Assembly (NCBI GenBank): GCA_017302255.1
Contig: JAFLDV010000014.1
Span: 39,438 to 103,437 of the forward strand
DNA length: 64,000 nt
Reading direction: 5' to 3'
Source: Gammaproteobacteria bacterium
GTDB lineage: Bacteria > Pseudomonadota > Gammaproteobacteria > Enterobacterales > Alteromonadaceae
Below are positions 40,525 to 49,276 of this stretch, piece after piece. The translations under genes were made by a program, and so were the position numbers. The notes beneath the pieces are model-generated. The model did no database searches. It had not been told where the DNA came from and saw only the letters and a list, made by a program, of their open reading frames with translations. How positions within the stretch are numbered: position 1 is the stretch's first letter; the number at the start of each line of letters is the position of its first letter.

Positions 40525-43389
40525 TCAAGACGCGTTTTCAACGTCCTGTTCTAGTGGTTTATCAGCGTCAGTTTCAAGCGGAAGCTCGACATTTTCACTG
40601 AGGTTGTCATTGATTTGCTCGCAAATGATCCAGTCCTTTTCATCAACCCAGTTTTGCGCACCATTTTTCACCGTGCGAATTGGCACAATATAACGACAAC
40701 TGGTTTGCGGTTTTACCGATGCGAAAATTGGCACAAAACCAAAGTTGAGTGCAGTTTCTATTAATGCTTGTTGGTTGTGCGGATCGATATCAGCAGCTTC
40801 GTCGATGTAAATCGGAATTCGGTATTTGCCGCGTTCACGCTCGGCCAACAACTGGCGAATAAACAACATGCCACAAAGCAGCTTGATAGTGATCCGCGTG
40901 CCGTTAGAACCCGCGGAATCAATCTTGTCAAAGTACTCAACATCACCAGCGCGATTTACCACCTTAAAGCGAATATCAAATAAATCCGATAACGTAAGGC
41001 CGGCTTTTTCGCTTGCCGCCTGGATCAAATAGTCCTTCGCGGCATTGATGTCGCGAGTTTCGACAGTGACGCCAGTTGCCAACAAGTCTAAGGTATCGCC
41101 TTGTTCATAAGCTTCCGATGTGGTCAGAATGGTATCGATATGTCCCACTAGCAGTTTTCGGTCAACGATTTCAATTTTGAAATCCTGCAGGTTAGATATT
41201 TGATGACGCCAAATGCCACGGTTAAAGCTATTAAGTTCGCGATGTAACCGGTCTAAGTCGGTTCGTAAGCCTTTTAATGTCGATGCCACTTCGGTTAACG
41301 CCACGCGAGCGCGGCGTTCGATGGCTTCACGCTCTTTATCTAGATGATGATAGGCAGCGATTAGTTTCAGATACTTGGTATCTTCATCGGTTTCAGCTTC
41401 AAACTTACTGATCCCGGCGTTGAAAATAAACAGGTACGTATTTTTAACGTTGATTTCCAGTAACTTCAGTTCTTGGCAGTGTTTATTGTATGAACGCAGT
41501 TCATCGGCCAGATTGTCGTATTCCAGCACAATTTCAATTGGATAGGGGGTAACTTTGCCGCTATAGAAATCCAGTTGAAAGTCGATGCGATCTTTTTTCT
41601 CATGTTCAATACGTTCAGCTTGGCGTTTTAACTGGTCTTGTTTGTTGGTAATGAGGTTACGCCGGTCTGACAGGCTGCTGGCTTTTTGTTGCACCTGCGC
41701 CAGTTGCTCATGCAGAATTTCTTCTTCTTTAGCAAGTTCGTCAGCAAGTGCTTGCTGCTCGTCCAGTAGCTCGGCCATTTCGCTGTAGCGGGCGAATTTT
41801 TTCAGGTCATCTTCTGCTTGCAGCAGATCGTGATAAAGCCGCTCTTTCTCACGAGTTTTCCCTGCCAAGTCCTGCGCAACTTCTTCTTGTTGCTCTAAGG
41901 TGGCTAAGGTCAGTTGCAAGGCTTCGATTTGTTCCTTCAGCTGAATTTTACCTTCAACCCCAGTCATATCTGGCGCCGTTAGGTGCGTCAGGTCAATAGT
42001 GGCGCCTGCAACAACCAACTTGCCTTGTTTTAAACAATCCGCGATTGCGCCAAGCTGCTCACCAAACAACTCATCATCGGTGATGACCACATCACCGCCA
42101 GTCGCTGTTGATAGCGCCAATAAATCAGGATTGAGCAGTTTGCTCAGCTGGGTGACTTCTGGCAGCGATAAATCTTCACGAAGCCGTGAATATAAGTTGT
42201 ACTCGAGGTTTTTCAGCTGCAGTTTCAGACTTTTCAGCTGTTTCTGCGTTTGTGCTTGTTGGTGCGCCAACGTCACTGGATTTAAGTTAGCCGCGCCTTG
42301 TAAGCTGTGACTGAGCGACTCATAGTTTTGCCGAATATTTTGTAAATTCGACTGCAAGGTTGCTAAGTGGGTTAAGCCAAAACGATGGGCCAGTGCATCA
42401 TGTTCATCAAACCACTGATTTAAGCCTTGCTGGCGATTAGTTAATTCTTTGATTTGATTGACGTAAAGCCGTTGTTTTTCTTCCAGCCCTTGTTTTTCAT
42501 CGGACAGATCTTGCAGCTGCTCAGCAAGTTGTTGTTGCTGCGATTCGACATACGCTTGATATTCGACCAAGGCTGTATCAAGTTTGGGCGCATATGCCGC
42601 TAGCCGACCTTTTAGCACTGAGCGGTTATCAATGAGATTTTCTAACGCCTCAACTGCTTGTTGCTGGCTTTCTAATGCTTTTAGCTCGCGACGGTCACGG
42701 TTTACTTTCTCAAAGGCTTGATGCCAAACCGTGTAGAAATCGACTTTTGGGTCACTTAAATGCCGAGCAAACACTGGCAATAACAAGCGTTTGACGTCCT
42801 GCGCTGTAAGCCTATGTAAATTTAAAATACGGCGGAAAATATCTTTGTAAATTGGCGCGTCACTGACGTTGGTCAGTGGGATCATCCGCAAATTGATTTT
42901 GCTGTCGTAAGGCGTCGCACCACCTGTGAGCATCGCGTTGAGCTCAGAAGGTTTGAGCTCAAGCGGTTCAAAGCCAAGACCCCGCAAGTGATGGTCTAAC
43001 TTGTTGTACTTCACAATCGAATTTGCGATTACATAATGCTCAAGATCGAGTTTACCGCGATAGCAGAAGTACTGAAATTGATAACCAGCGATTTTGCCAA
43101 GACCAGCAACGCCAATCACTACAGGGCCGTCAGGCAAGTTGGCTTCGAGCAAAATATAACTTTGATCAGTGCCGAAATAGAATTTGCGCGTTTCGTCTAA
43201 ATCGTGGCCATCCCATTCAGTCAGACGCAGATCGTTAATCAGCGGAAACTGTAAGGCGTTGATTACCGAACTTTTACCGGTGTTGTTTGGTGCACAAATA
43301 GAAGCCGCGTCATCTAATGGGATCACACATTTGGCATAGCCAGCGGTGTTTAACAGGGCAAGTTTGGTTAAGCCGTATAACTCAGACAT
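40525..43389 (-). CDS. SMC-like condensin ATPase, MksB/JetC family
   Basis: 954-aa MukB-like ATPase. The N-terminal head holds a Walker A read as APNNTGKSSVIN (about residues 33-44), with Ala in place of the usual first Gly. Long coiled coils flank a short globular, hinge-like part near 400-475. The C-terminal head has an ABC signature-like GSNGTRITIKLL (about 826) and Walker B IPIYIDEAADID (about 855-866). MukB is about 1486 aa, so the short arms put it with MksB/JetC. ATG at 43389 has GAGGAG eight bases upstream and overlaps the MksE-like gene. Such complexes extrude DNA loops for chromosome organisation or, with a JetD/MksG nuclease, defend against plasmids. No such nuclease gene follows; tamA does. 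Confidence 0.88.
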   Translation of the reverse strand: MSELYGLTKLALLNTAGYAKCVIPLDDAASICAPNNTGKSSVINALQFPLINDLRLTEWDGHDLDETRKFYFGTDQSYILLEANLPDGPVVIGVAGLGKIAGYQFQYFCYRGKLDLEHYVIANSIVKYNKLDHHLRGLGFEPLELKPSELNAMLTGGATPYDSKINLRMIPLTNVSDAPIYKDIFRRILNLHRLTAQDVKRLLLPVFARHLSDPKVDFYTVWHQAFEKVNRDRRELKALESQQQAVEALENLIDNRSVLKGRLAAYAPKLDTALVEYQAYVESQQQQLAEQLQDLSDEKQGLEEKQRLYVNQIKELTNRQQGLNQWFDEHDALAHRFGLTHLATLQSNLQNIRQNYESLSHSLQGAANLNPVTLAHQQAQTQKQLKSLKLQLKNLEYNLYSRLREDLSLPEVTQLSKLLNPDLLALSTATGGDVVITDDELFGEQLGAIADCLKQGKLVVAGATIDLTHLTAPDMTGVEGKIQLKEQIEALQLTLATLEQQEEVAQDLAGKTREKERLYHDLLQAEDDLKKFARYSEMAELLDEQQALADELAKEEEILHEQLAQVQQKASSLSDRRNLITNKQDQLKRQAERIEHEKKDRIDFQLDFYSGKVTPYPIEIVLEYDNLADELRSYNKHCQELKLLEINVKNTYLFIFNAGISKFEAETDEDTKYLKLIAAYHHLDKEREAIERRARVALTEVASTLKGLRTDLDRLHRELNSFNRGIWRHQISNLQDFKIEIVDRKLLVGHIDTILTTSEAYEQGDTLDLLATGVTVETRDINAAKDYLIQAASEKAGLTLSDLFDIRFKVVNRAGDVEYFDKIDSAGSNGTRITIKLLCGMLFIRQLLAERERGKYRIPIYIDEAADIDPHNQQALIETALNFGFVPIFASVKPQTSCRYIVPIRTVKNGAQNWVDEKDWIICEQINDNLSENVELPLETDADKPLEQDVENAS

Positions 43390-43930
43390 CGGCTGACTCC
43401 TCAATTTCGCTCAGCTGGTCGACTGCCATTAAAGCATCTAGATAACGATAAACGGGGGCGAGTAACTTAAAGTTATCGCCTTGCGCCTTGGCAAAGCCAA
43501 AACGCAACATCCGATTGGCAACTTCGCGTTTTAGATCTGTGGCCGAATACACTTCAAGTTGTTCAAATAAATGATATTGCTGTTGCAAAATCGACGAGAG
43601 AATTTCGTGGGTAATTTCGGTGTCGAACAAAGCGCGCAGTGGATCTTGGCCTTGATCGGAAAAGTATTCGACTAAAGCGTAGGTGGTTAGCGCAAATAAT
43701 CGCGAAATCTTGCCCATGTTGACGGTGGCGTCATCGACATCGAAGTAGAAATAGCCACGGCTATCTCGCTTGAGTTGGTTACCAAGCGCGGAAAATAGCG
43801 CGCTATAGGCTTCTTCTTGCGCATCAAGCTCTTGCCACAGAGCAAAATCTTGCTCAGAAATATGATAACCAGTGGTCAGCTTTTTATGAATTTCCGCAAG
43901 ATGCGTTAATAATTCGAGTTCTAATTGCAT
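43382..43930 (-). CDS. Condensin KITE subunit, MksE/JetB family
   Basis: 182-aa protein built of tandem winged helices, the KITE subunit that sits on the kleisin of a MukBEF/MksBEF complex. The pattern RDSRGYFYFDVDDATVNMG (about residues 54-72), FALTTYALVEYFSDQG and DLKREVANRMLRFGFA near 130 fits the MksE/JetB fold by reading. It starts three bases after the MksF-like stop and overlaps the MksB-like gene by eight bases, the tight order kleisin-KITE-SMC typical of mksFEB and jetABC. Acidic C-terminus EIEESADV. Confidence 0.83.
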   Translation of the reverse strand: MQLELELLTHLAEIHKKLTTGYHISEQDFALWQELDAQEEAYSALFSALGNQLKRDSRGYFYFDVDDATVNMGKISRLFALTTYALVEYFSDQGQDPLRALFDTEITHEILSSILQQQYHLFEQLEVYSATDLKREVANRMLRFGFAKAQGDNFKLLAPVYRYLDALMAVDQLSEIEESADV

Positions 43931-43933
43931 GGG

Positions 43934-45178
43934 TTAATTCCTGTCGGCGCCAGTTGGGACAAAGGGGTGCAGAGTTAAACGGTAGCCATTGACTTCTAGG
44001 CTGCTGCTTTGCTCTTGATGGTGCAAGTTGAGCACTGGCGCTCGACTAAGTTCTTGATATAAAAATAATAACTCATCAACCGGTAACTGCGGGTAGCTTT
44101 GCGCTAACCACAGCGACAGATCGGTATTGGCTTTTTGCTGCTTGGCGGTTTTTAGTACGTCTTGCAGATCTGGCACTCGGATATTATCCGGCAGGCTTTG
44201 ATCAACACTTTCCGGCAGCTGATAATTTTCGTCTTGATAATCAACAAGTTCAGCCATATAGCTGGTGATTTGGTTGGCTGAGCCAAGGCTAAACTTTTGA
44301 TGATCCGAGCTAAATTTCGCCACTAACTGTTCCATCAGTGGCTCTAAACCGCGTTTACGCAACGTCGCCAGCACCAAACTGGCATTACGGGAAATCAGCG
44401 TGTTTTTGCGGATTTCTTCGCGCAGCGGCATTAAGACATCAGTGCTTCTGGTTAATGACTCACGGCCTATTTGGTTCATATCTAATAGGCGCGTGCGCAG
44501 CTGAATGAGCGGCTCTTTGTCTTGCGTCAGGAAGCCGGTGTCTTCAATCCATTGAATAAGCTCACTAAGTGTCAGCTCCAGCGCATAGATGCTTTTTTGA
44601 AATGGCCCTGCGATATCAATCATCTGCAATACTGGTTCGATATACTCGTCAAAGGCTTCCATCACAGCGGCATAACGGCGCTGCAAGGATAACTGCGAGT
44701 CATCGGCTTTGGCTTTCTCCACCAAATGCATGATTGCAGTCTCATTTTTGCGAAAGTGTTTCACAACTTCTCGCACACGCTCATCCATTAAGCGGATAAA
44801 GCGACGCATTTCAGCAACGTCTTTTTGTTTGGCGGCGGTTGCTAAACGCGCTTTTAAGCGGTCAAGCTCGTCGATACGGCTTTGAATGTCGCCAACAGTA
44901 CCAAGACCGTGCTCTTGCGTCAGAAACTGGATAAACTCCAGCACCGAGCGGTTAAGTTCCAGCTGACTGGATTTGGCTTGTGGGATCAGAATTTCATGTT
45001 GCAACAACTTTTGCGCTTCGCGAAATATCTGCTCGCTTGATAACTGGGCAAAATTGCGCTGGAATAACGCCTGCACGTCCTGAAAACTGAAACTTTGTAA
45101 TTGACTACGCCGTGCCAAAGCTTCGAGCACTGGCCAGTACTCATCTAGGCATTTGAGAATTTTGCGTGCTGATAACAT
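43934..45178 (-). CDS. Condensin kleisin subunit, MksF/JetA family
   Basis: 414-aa, mostly helical protein. An N-terminal winged-helix region (about 1-90), a middle helical bundle (about 100-300, rich in charged heptads such as RLMDERVREVVKHFRKNE) and a C-terminal winged helix (about 345-414) match the MukF/MksF plan, in which the two ends close a ring on the SMC heads. First gene of a three-gene operon; its promoter should be in the 127-bp divergent spacer shared with nhaD. The ATG has only a weak ribosome-binding site. The call depends strongly on the two downstream genes. Confidence 0.8.
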   Translation of the reverse strand: MLSARKILKCLDEYWPVLEALARRSQLQSFSFQDVQALFQRNFAQLSSEQIFREAQKLLQHEILIPQAKSSQLELNRSVLEFIQFLTQEHGLGTVGDIQSRIDELDRLKARLATAAKQKDVAEMRRFIRLMDERVREVVKHFRKNETAIMHLVEKAKADDSQLSLQRRYAAVMEAFDEYIEPVLQMIDIAGPFQKSIYALELTLSELIQWIEDTGFLTQDKEPLIQLRTRLLDMNQIGRESLTRSTDVLMPLREEIRKNTLISRNASLVLATLRKRGLEPLMEQLVAKFSSDHQKFSLGSANQITSYMAELVDYQDENYQLPESVDQSLPDNIRVPDLQDVLKTAKQQKANTDLSLWLAQSYPQLPVDELLFLYQELSRAPVLNLHHQEQSSSLEVNGYRLTLHPFVPTGADRN

Positions 45179-45305
45179 ATCAAAGTATCTTTTTCATCAT
45201 TTTGTAATTTACGACTAATTTCTAGTAGTGACGTCTGGATGGCAGTGTTAGAATGCCGCCCCGCAGAATTGTGCTAATTTATCTAAAATAAGCGGGCGTG
45301 TAACT

Positions 45306-46547
45306 ATGTTATCTACAATTATCTTGGGGTTGGTGGTGTTAGCCTTTGTGCTCATCGTTATAGAGGATCTAATCCACGTTAACAAGGCAAAAACAACACT
45401 TTTTTTTGGTACTTTATGCTGGATTTTAGCTTTTGTATTTCCAATGCATGGAGCTACCAGCGCAGAGATTAATGAACAGTTAAATCACAATCTGCTAGAA
45501 ATCGCCACTTTATGGTTGTTTTTGATGTCAACCATGACTTTTGTGGCTTATCTAAATAGTAAAGGTTTCATTTCGCAAGTCGTACAACGCATTCTGCCGT
45601 CAGAGTTATCTGAACGCCGTTTGATGTTTATTATTGCGGCTTTTGCCTTTGTCTTCTCATCTTTTGCCGACAACGTAACGGCGACTTTAGTGTCAATTGC
45701 CGTGATTGCAAGCTTGAAGATGGACGCGAAGAAGCGCGTTAAATATGCGACTTTGGTTATTTTTGCTGTCAACAGCGGTGGTGTTTCACTGATTACTGGT
45801 GATGTCACGACCTTGATGTTTTTTCTAGCTGGCAAAGTAACAATTTCTGATCTACTGACTTTAGTATTGCCATCGTTTTTTTCGGTAGCAGTGATGGCCA
45901 TCATGTTATCCCTTGGCATGAAAGATCGCATTGTTATTGAAAAGTCTAAGAAAATTGTTGAGAAGTCAGATATAGCTATCGCCGGTATCTTCGCGCTGAC
46001 CATCGCTTCAACCTTGGTGCTGAATATTCTGTATCAAATTCCGCCGGTGTTAACGTTCTTATTTGGCTTAGGTTTTATGTTCTTAAGTGCGCAATTTCTG
46101 CAGCGGAAAAAAGCGACACAAAGTATTTTGAACTACGTACGTGAAGTTGAATTTGAGACTCTACTATTTTTCTTAGGCGTGTTGCTGTTGGTCGGTATCA
46201 TGAAAGAAATCGGCGTGCTGACGAATATCACTCATCTCTATGAATACCTACCACCGTTGCAAGCAAATTACCTGATGGGTCTGACATCAGCACTTATCGA
46301 TAACGTGCCATTGACCGCTGCGCTGTTAAAAGCAGATTTGGCGATGACCACAGGCGAATGGTTGTTGTTGACCTACGCAACTGGGGTTGGTGGTTCAATT
46401 TTAATTATCGGCTCTGCCGCCGGTATCATCGCGATGAGTAAAGTTAAAGAACTGACTTTTGGTACTTATTTCCGCATGGCTGGCTATTTATTATTTGCCT
46501 ATAGCCTTGGTTATGCAGGGGTATATGCGGTCGGTCGTTTTTTTTAA
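45306..46547 (+). CDS. nhaD: NhaD-type Na+/H+ antiporter
   Basis: 413-aa transporter of the ion transporter superfamily with about eleven to twelve membrane helices. Typical NhaD stretches are SFADNVTATLVSIAVIASLK (about residues 118-137), NSGGVSLITGDVTTLMFFLA (about 155-174) and ALIDNVPLTAALLKADLAMT near 340, the two repeat-related motifs with buried Asp/Asn. NhaD exports Na+ or Li+ at alkaline pH and is common in marine or haloalkaliphilic bacteria. It is about 20% shorter than some NhaD proteins, which carry an extra N-terminal helix. Followed by its own terminator. Confidence 0.9.
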   Translation: MLSTIILGLVVLAFVLIVIEDLIHVNKAKTTLFFGTLCWILAFVFPMHGATSAEINEQLNHNLLEIATLWLFLMSTMTFVAYLNSKGFISQVVQRILPSELSERRLMFIIAAFAFVFSSFADNVTATLVSIAVIASLKMDAKKRVKYATLVIFAVNSGGVSLITGDVTTLMFFLAGKVTISDLLTLVLPSFFSVAVMAIMLSLGMKDRIVIEKSKKIVEKSDIAIAGIFALTIASTLVLNILYQIPPVLTFLFGLGFMFLSAQFLQRKKATQSILNYVREVEFETLLFFLGVLLLVGIMKEIGVLTNITHLYEYLPPLQANYLMGLTSALIDNVPLTAALLKADLAMTTGEWLLLTYATGVGGSILIIGSAAGIIAMSKVKELTFGTYFRMAGYLLFAYSLGYAGVYAVGRFF

Positions 46548-46565
46548 AATAGTATAACTTTATGG

Positions 46566-46594
46566 AAGCGGCGCTTTGGTGCCGCTTTTTTTTA
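46566..46594 (+). terminator. Intrinsic terminator of nhaD
   Basis: AGCGGC and GCCGCT around an eight-base loop, followed by eight T residues, 18 bases after the stop codon. Confidence 0.9.
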
Positions 46595-46689
46595 TGCAAA
46601 ATTCGGCGAAATCTGCCAACTATTTGCTGCGTTCCACACATAGACATCTAAAAGGCTATTGCCATTTAATTGTTTTGCGGTTAAGGTAG

Positions 46690-46880
46690 CCGCGTCAATC
46701 ATATCTGATAGACCAGAAGAGGAGCGATCACCAGGTAATTTAGTTTAGGTTGCTATAAACCGTAGGCTAAATGAGGGGGATGATCGCCGAGAGAACAGAA
46801 ACATAGCAATCTTGTTCTCGGTTGTGCAGGCTGAATCCTGACGACTGTCACCTGTAATTTTTGGTGGAGAGCTTCTGGCC
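46690..46880 (+). ncRNA. Lysine riboswitch (L box) in the lysC leader
   Basis: The 5' core CCAGAAGAGGAGCG at 46713-46726 differs from E. coli lysC (CCAGAAGAGGCGCG) by one base. Further in order come GGGGGATGATCGCCGAGAG (46777-46795), the GCTGAATCCTGACGACTGTCACC element ending near 46853, and GGTGGAGAGCTTCTGG at about 46863-46878, all matching the E. coli arrangement. Lysine binding should shut lysC down. I judge translation control more likely than termination because no terminator precedes the start and the Shine-Dalgarno lies in a hairpin. The 3' boundary is approximate. Confidence 0.93.
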
Positions 46881-46963
46881 TTTGTTTTGTCTGCAAGTAG
46901 ACAACGAAGCAGGGCTTGGCCACGCTGTCGTTGTGTCTGATTGTTGCTTCTCAAATGCCACGC

Positions 46964-46992
46964 TCTCTTCTTATTTGTTTCATAAGGAGAGA
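46964..46992 (+). promoter_or_regulatory. Hairpin burying the lysC ribosome-binding site
   Basis: Arms TCTCTTCTTAT (46964-46974) and ATAAGGAGAGA (46982-46992) form 11 pairs, one of them G-T, around a seven-base loop. The Shine-Dalgarno AAGGAGA (46984-46990) is wholly in the right arm, five bases before the ATG at 46997. The left arm together with 46961-46963 (CGCTCTCTTCT) is also complementary to the riboswitch core AGAAGAGGAGCG at 46715-46726 with one bulged base, so the two pairings exclude each other. Confidence 0.8.
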
Positions 46993-46996
46993 CAAC

Positions 46997-48337
46997 ATGT
47001 CTGAACAAATCATAGTTGCTAAATTTGGCGGCACTAGCGTTGCCGATTTCCCCGCGATGTCACGTTGCGCTGATATAGTGCTTGCTGATCCACGCATTCG
47101 TCTGATTGTAGTTAGCGCCAGCTCAGGTGTTACCAATTTATTAGTTGATATCACTAAACAAACCGAAGTGTCGGCACGTTTTGACCTATACGCAGGCATT
47201 GAACGAATCACCAATGCGGTGCTGCACGCGCTCAAAGAGCAGGCCCAAGTTGGCGCAAACATCAAACAACTATTGATTGAATTAACCACTTTACTGCAAC
47301 AGCCTGGAGCTTTTAGTGACGCCCAGAAAGATTTAATCCAATCCTTCGGTGAGCGTTTGAGTTCGGTGCTGTTTGCTCAGGTATTGGCTGAGCGCGGTGC
47401 CATGGTTAGTCAATTTGATGTGCGCAGAGTTATGCGCACTGACAGCCAATTTGGTAAAGGCGAGCCACAGATTGAACAGATCGCCGCCAATACCAGCCAA
47501 TATTTGCTGCCGTTGCTCAAACAGCAATTAATTGTTACTCAAGGTTTTATCGGGGCAGATCCACTTGGACAAACCACAACTTTGGGTCGAGGTGGCTCTG
47601 ACTATAGCGCTGCCATTCTCGGTGAAGCAGTGGGCGCTGCAGTGGTGCAGATCTGGACTGATGTAGTGGGTATTTTCACCACAGATCCACGCTTAACCGC
47701 AGAAGCTCGCTGTATTCCAGAAATCAGTTTTGATGAAGCCGCTGAAATGGCAACCTTTGGCGCCAAAGTTCTACATCCAGCCACACTAATTCCGGCAATG
47801 CGCCGCAATATTCCGGTTTTTGTTGGTTCCAGCCGTGAGCCACAAGCTGGTGGTACTTGGATTTCGAAAGAAGTAGATGCAAGACCGTCCTACCGTGCCA
47901 TTGCGCTGCGGAAAAACCAAACCCTAATTACGGTAAAAAGCCCAGCGATGTTGCATGCTGCCGGTTTCTTAGCGAAAGTCTTCGAGATTTTAAGTCAGCA
48001 CAAAATCTCGGTGGATTTGGTGACGACTTCCGAAATTTCGGTGGCTCTAACTCTAGATGATGCGCCAGGCAGTGCCTTTGGGACCTCAATAGAACCAGCG
48101 TTAGCCGCATTAAAACAGTTTTCCGAAGTTACTGTGGAAGAGGGCTTGAGTCTGATTGCGGTTATCGGCAACCATCTACATAGCACTCGTGGTGTTACCG
48201 GTTCTTTGTTCCAAGCTCTAGAGCGCATCAATATGCGACTGATTTGCCACGGTGCAAGTCGGCACAACCTGTGCTTTTTAGTACAAGATACTGAAGCTGC
48301 CGGCGTTGTTAAAGAGTTGCATACGGCCCTGTTCTAA
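46997..48337 (+). CDS. lysC: Lysine-sensitive aspartokinase III
   Basis: Phosphorylates aspartate to open the lysine, threonine, methionine and diaminopimelate pathway. 446 aa, as in E. coli LysC (449). The kinase domain starts IVAKFGGTSVADF (residues 5-17) and includes FIGADPLGQTTTLGRGGSD near 180-198; two ACT domains at about 300-446 bind lysine for feedback inhibition, with MLHAAGFLAKVFEILSQHKI at the first. The start at 46997 follows AAGGAGA; an in-frame codon at 46916 lies in the riboswitch leader and is not used. The gene is thus under both feedback and riboswitch control. Confidence 0.96.
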   Translation: MSEQIIVAKFGGTSVADFPAMSRCADIVLADPRIRLIVVSASSGVTNLLVDITKQTEVSARFDLYAGIERITNAVLHALKEQAQVGANIKQLLIELTTLLQQPGAFSDAQKDLIQSFGERLSSVLFAQVLAERGAMVSQFDVRRVMRTDSQFGKGEPQIEQIAANTSQYLLPLLKQQLIVTQGFIGADPLGQTTTLGRGGSDYSAAILGEAVGAAVVQIWTDVVGIFTTDPRLTAEARCIPEISFDEAAEMATFGAKVLHPATLIPAMRRNIPVFVGSSREPQAGGTWISKEVDARPSYRAIALRKNQTLITVKSPAMLHAAGFLAKVFEILSQHKISVDLVTTSEISVALTLDDAPGSAFGTSIEPALAALKQFSEVTVEEGLSLIAVIGNHLHSTRGVTGSLFQALERINMRLICHGASRHNLCFLVQDTEAAGVVKELHTALF

Positions 48338-48364
48338 GTGCCGATGAATTGCATTATTGCCAAT

Positions 48365-48390
48365 AAAAAACCGCCGTTCGGCGGTTTTTT
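48365..48390. terminator. Bidirectional intrinsic terminator between lysC and the HDOD gene
   Basis: AAAAAACCGCC, loop GTTC, GGCGGTTTTTT, with T-runs on both strands. Confidence 0.94.
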
Positions 48391-48436
48391 CTTATTCAAA
48401 TATGCTGCTAAAAAAACATTGCTGCTAAATAAATGC

Positions 48437-49276
48437 TTAGGCAAACAGCTGTTTAATATCGTTGTTTAATGCAACGAAATCAGGTGAGCGTTCAAACTGA
48501 GTTGATTTGATTAAACCAAGTTCAACATATGGCGCCACTGCTGCATCAGCATCTTCGACGGCAACACGACCTAATTTAATCGCTGCGATACGAATGAAAT
48601 CTAAGTATGACGGATGTTTTGGTTCAAACTCGGTTGTTTGCCAGTGTTCAGCAACCTGAATCATCTCTTCACCGAAACCCCATGAACGCATGATATTTAC
48701 TGAAATCGGGCTCGAAATCGAAGCAATAGTGTCATTAATAAACTGCTCGTTACCAAACAAATCTAATTGCTTTTCCGCTTCGGTCAAAATCGGCAATGCA
48801 CCAATATTATGCAGTAAGCCAGCCAAAGTCATAGTATCGAAGTTGACATCGGTGTACTTAAAGTTTGAGTTATATTCTTGCATGACAGTAAGCGCGAAAG
48901 CGGTCAGTTCCAACGTCTGAGCCCACACTTTATCCATCTGCTTCTTGATAACCACACTCTTTGAAACAAACAACTGTTCCATAGCCATCGCGGTAACCAC
49001 GTTTTTAATATAACGCAAGCCAATCCGCGTAGTTGCCTGATGTAGTGTGTTGACATGAATACCGCGACCGACGAAGGCGCTGTTGGCGATTTTCATGATA
49101 CGTGCCGAGAGCGCAGGATCATGCGAAATCATCTCAGCCATTTTGTTTAAGTTAACGTCTGGATCTTCTGCTAACTGCCGGATTTTTAACGCCACCTCCG
49201 GCAAGCTTGGTAATACCAGCGTATCGGTGCGGATCTTTTCAACCAGAATAGTCAATAAGGCATTTTGAACTGTCAT
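48437..49276 (-). CDS. HDOD domain-containing protein
   Basis: 279-aa protein that is nearly all HDOD domain (about residues 18-220), a degenerate HD-phosphohydrolase fold lacking the metal-binding HD pair. Recognisable stretches are LPSLPEVALKIRQLAEDPDV and ISHDPALSARIMKIANSAF near the N-terminus, and LAGLLHNIGALPIL around 150. HDOD proteins act in signalling networks, commonly with two-component or c-di-GMP pathways, but no target can be read here. Single-gene unit; 190 bases without features separate its start from the next gene. Confidence 0.88.
   Translation of the reverse strand: MTVQNALLTILVEKIRTDTLVLPSLPEVALKIRQLAEDPDVNLNKMAEMISHDPALSARIMKIANSAFVGRGIHVNTLHQATTRIGLRYIKNVVTAMAMEQLFVSKSVVIKKQMDKVWAQTLELTAFALTVMQEYNSNFKYTDVNFDTMTLAGLLHNIGALPILTEAEKQLDLFGNEQFINDTIASISSPISVNIMRSWGFGEEMIQVAEHWQTTEFEPKHPSYLDFIRIAAIKLGRVAVEDADAAVAPYVELGLIKSTQFERSPDFVALNNDIKQLFA

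Noticed and set aside
43382..43389. Possible frameshift between the MksE-like and MksB-like genes
   Set aside because: The eight-base overlap with a good ribosome site inside it is normal operon coupling; both reading frames are full length.
40525..45178. Complete four-gene Wadjet defence system
   Set aside because: The nuclease subunit JetD is missing on both flanks: the next gene downstream is tamA and upstream is nhaD. Only the three condensin-type genes are supported.
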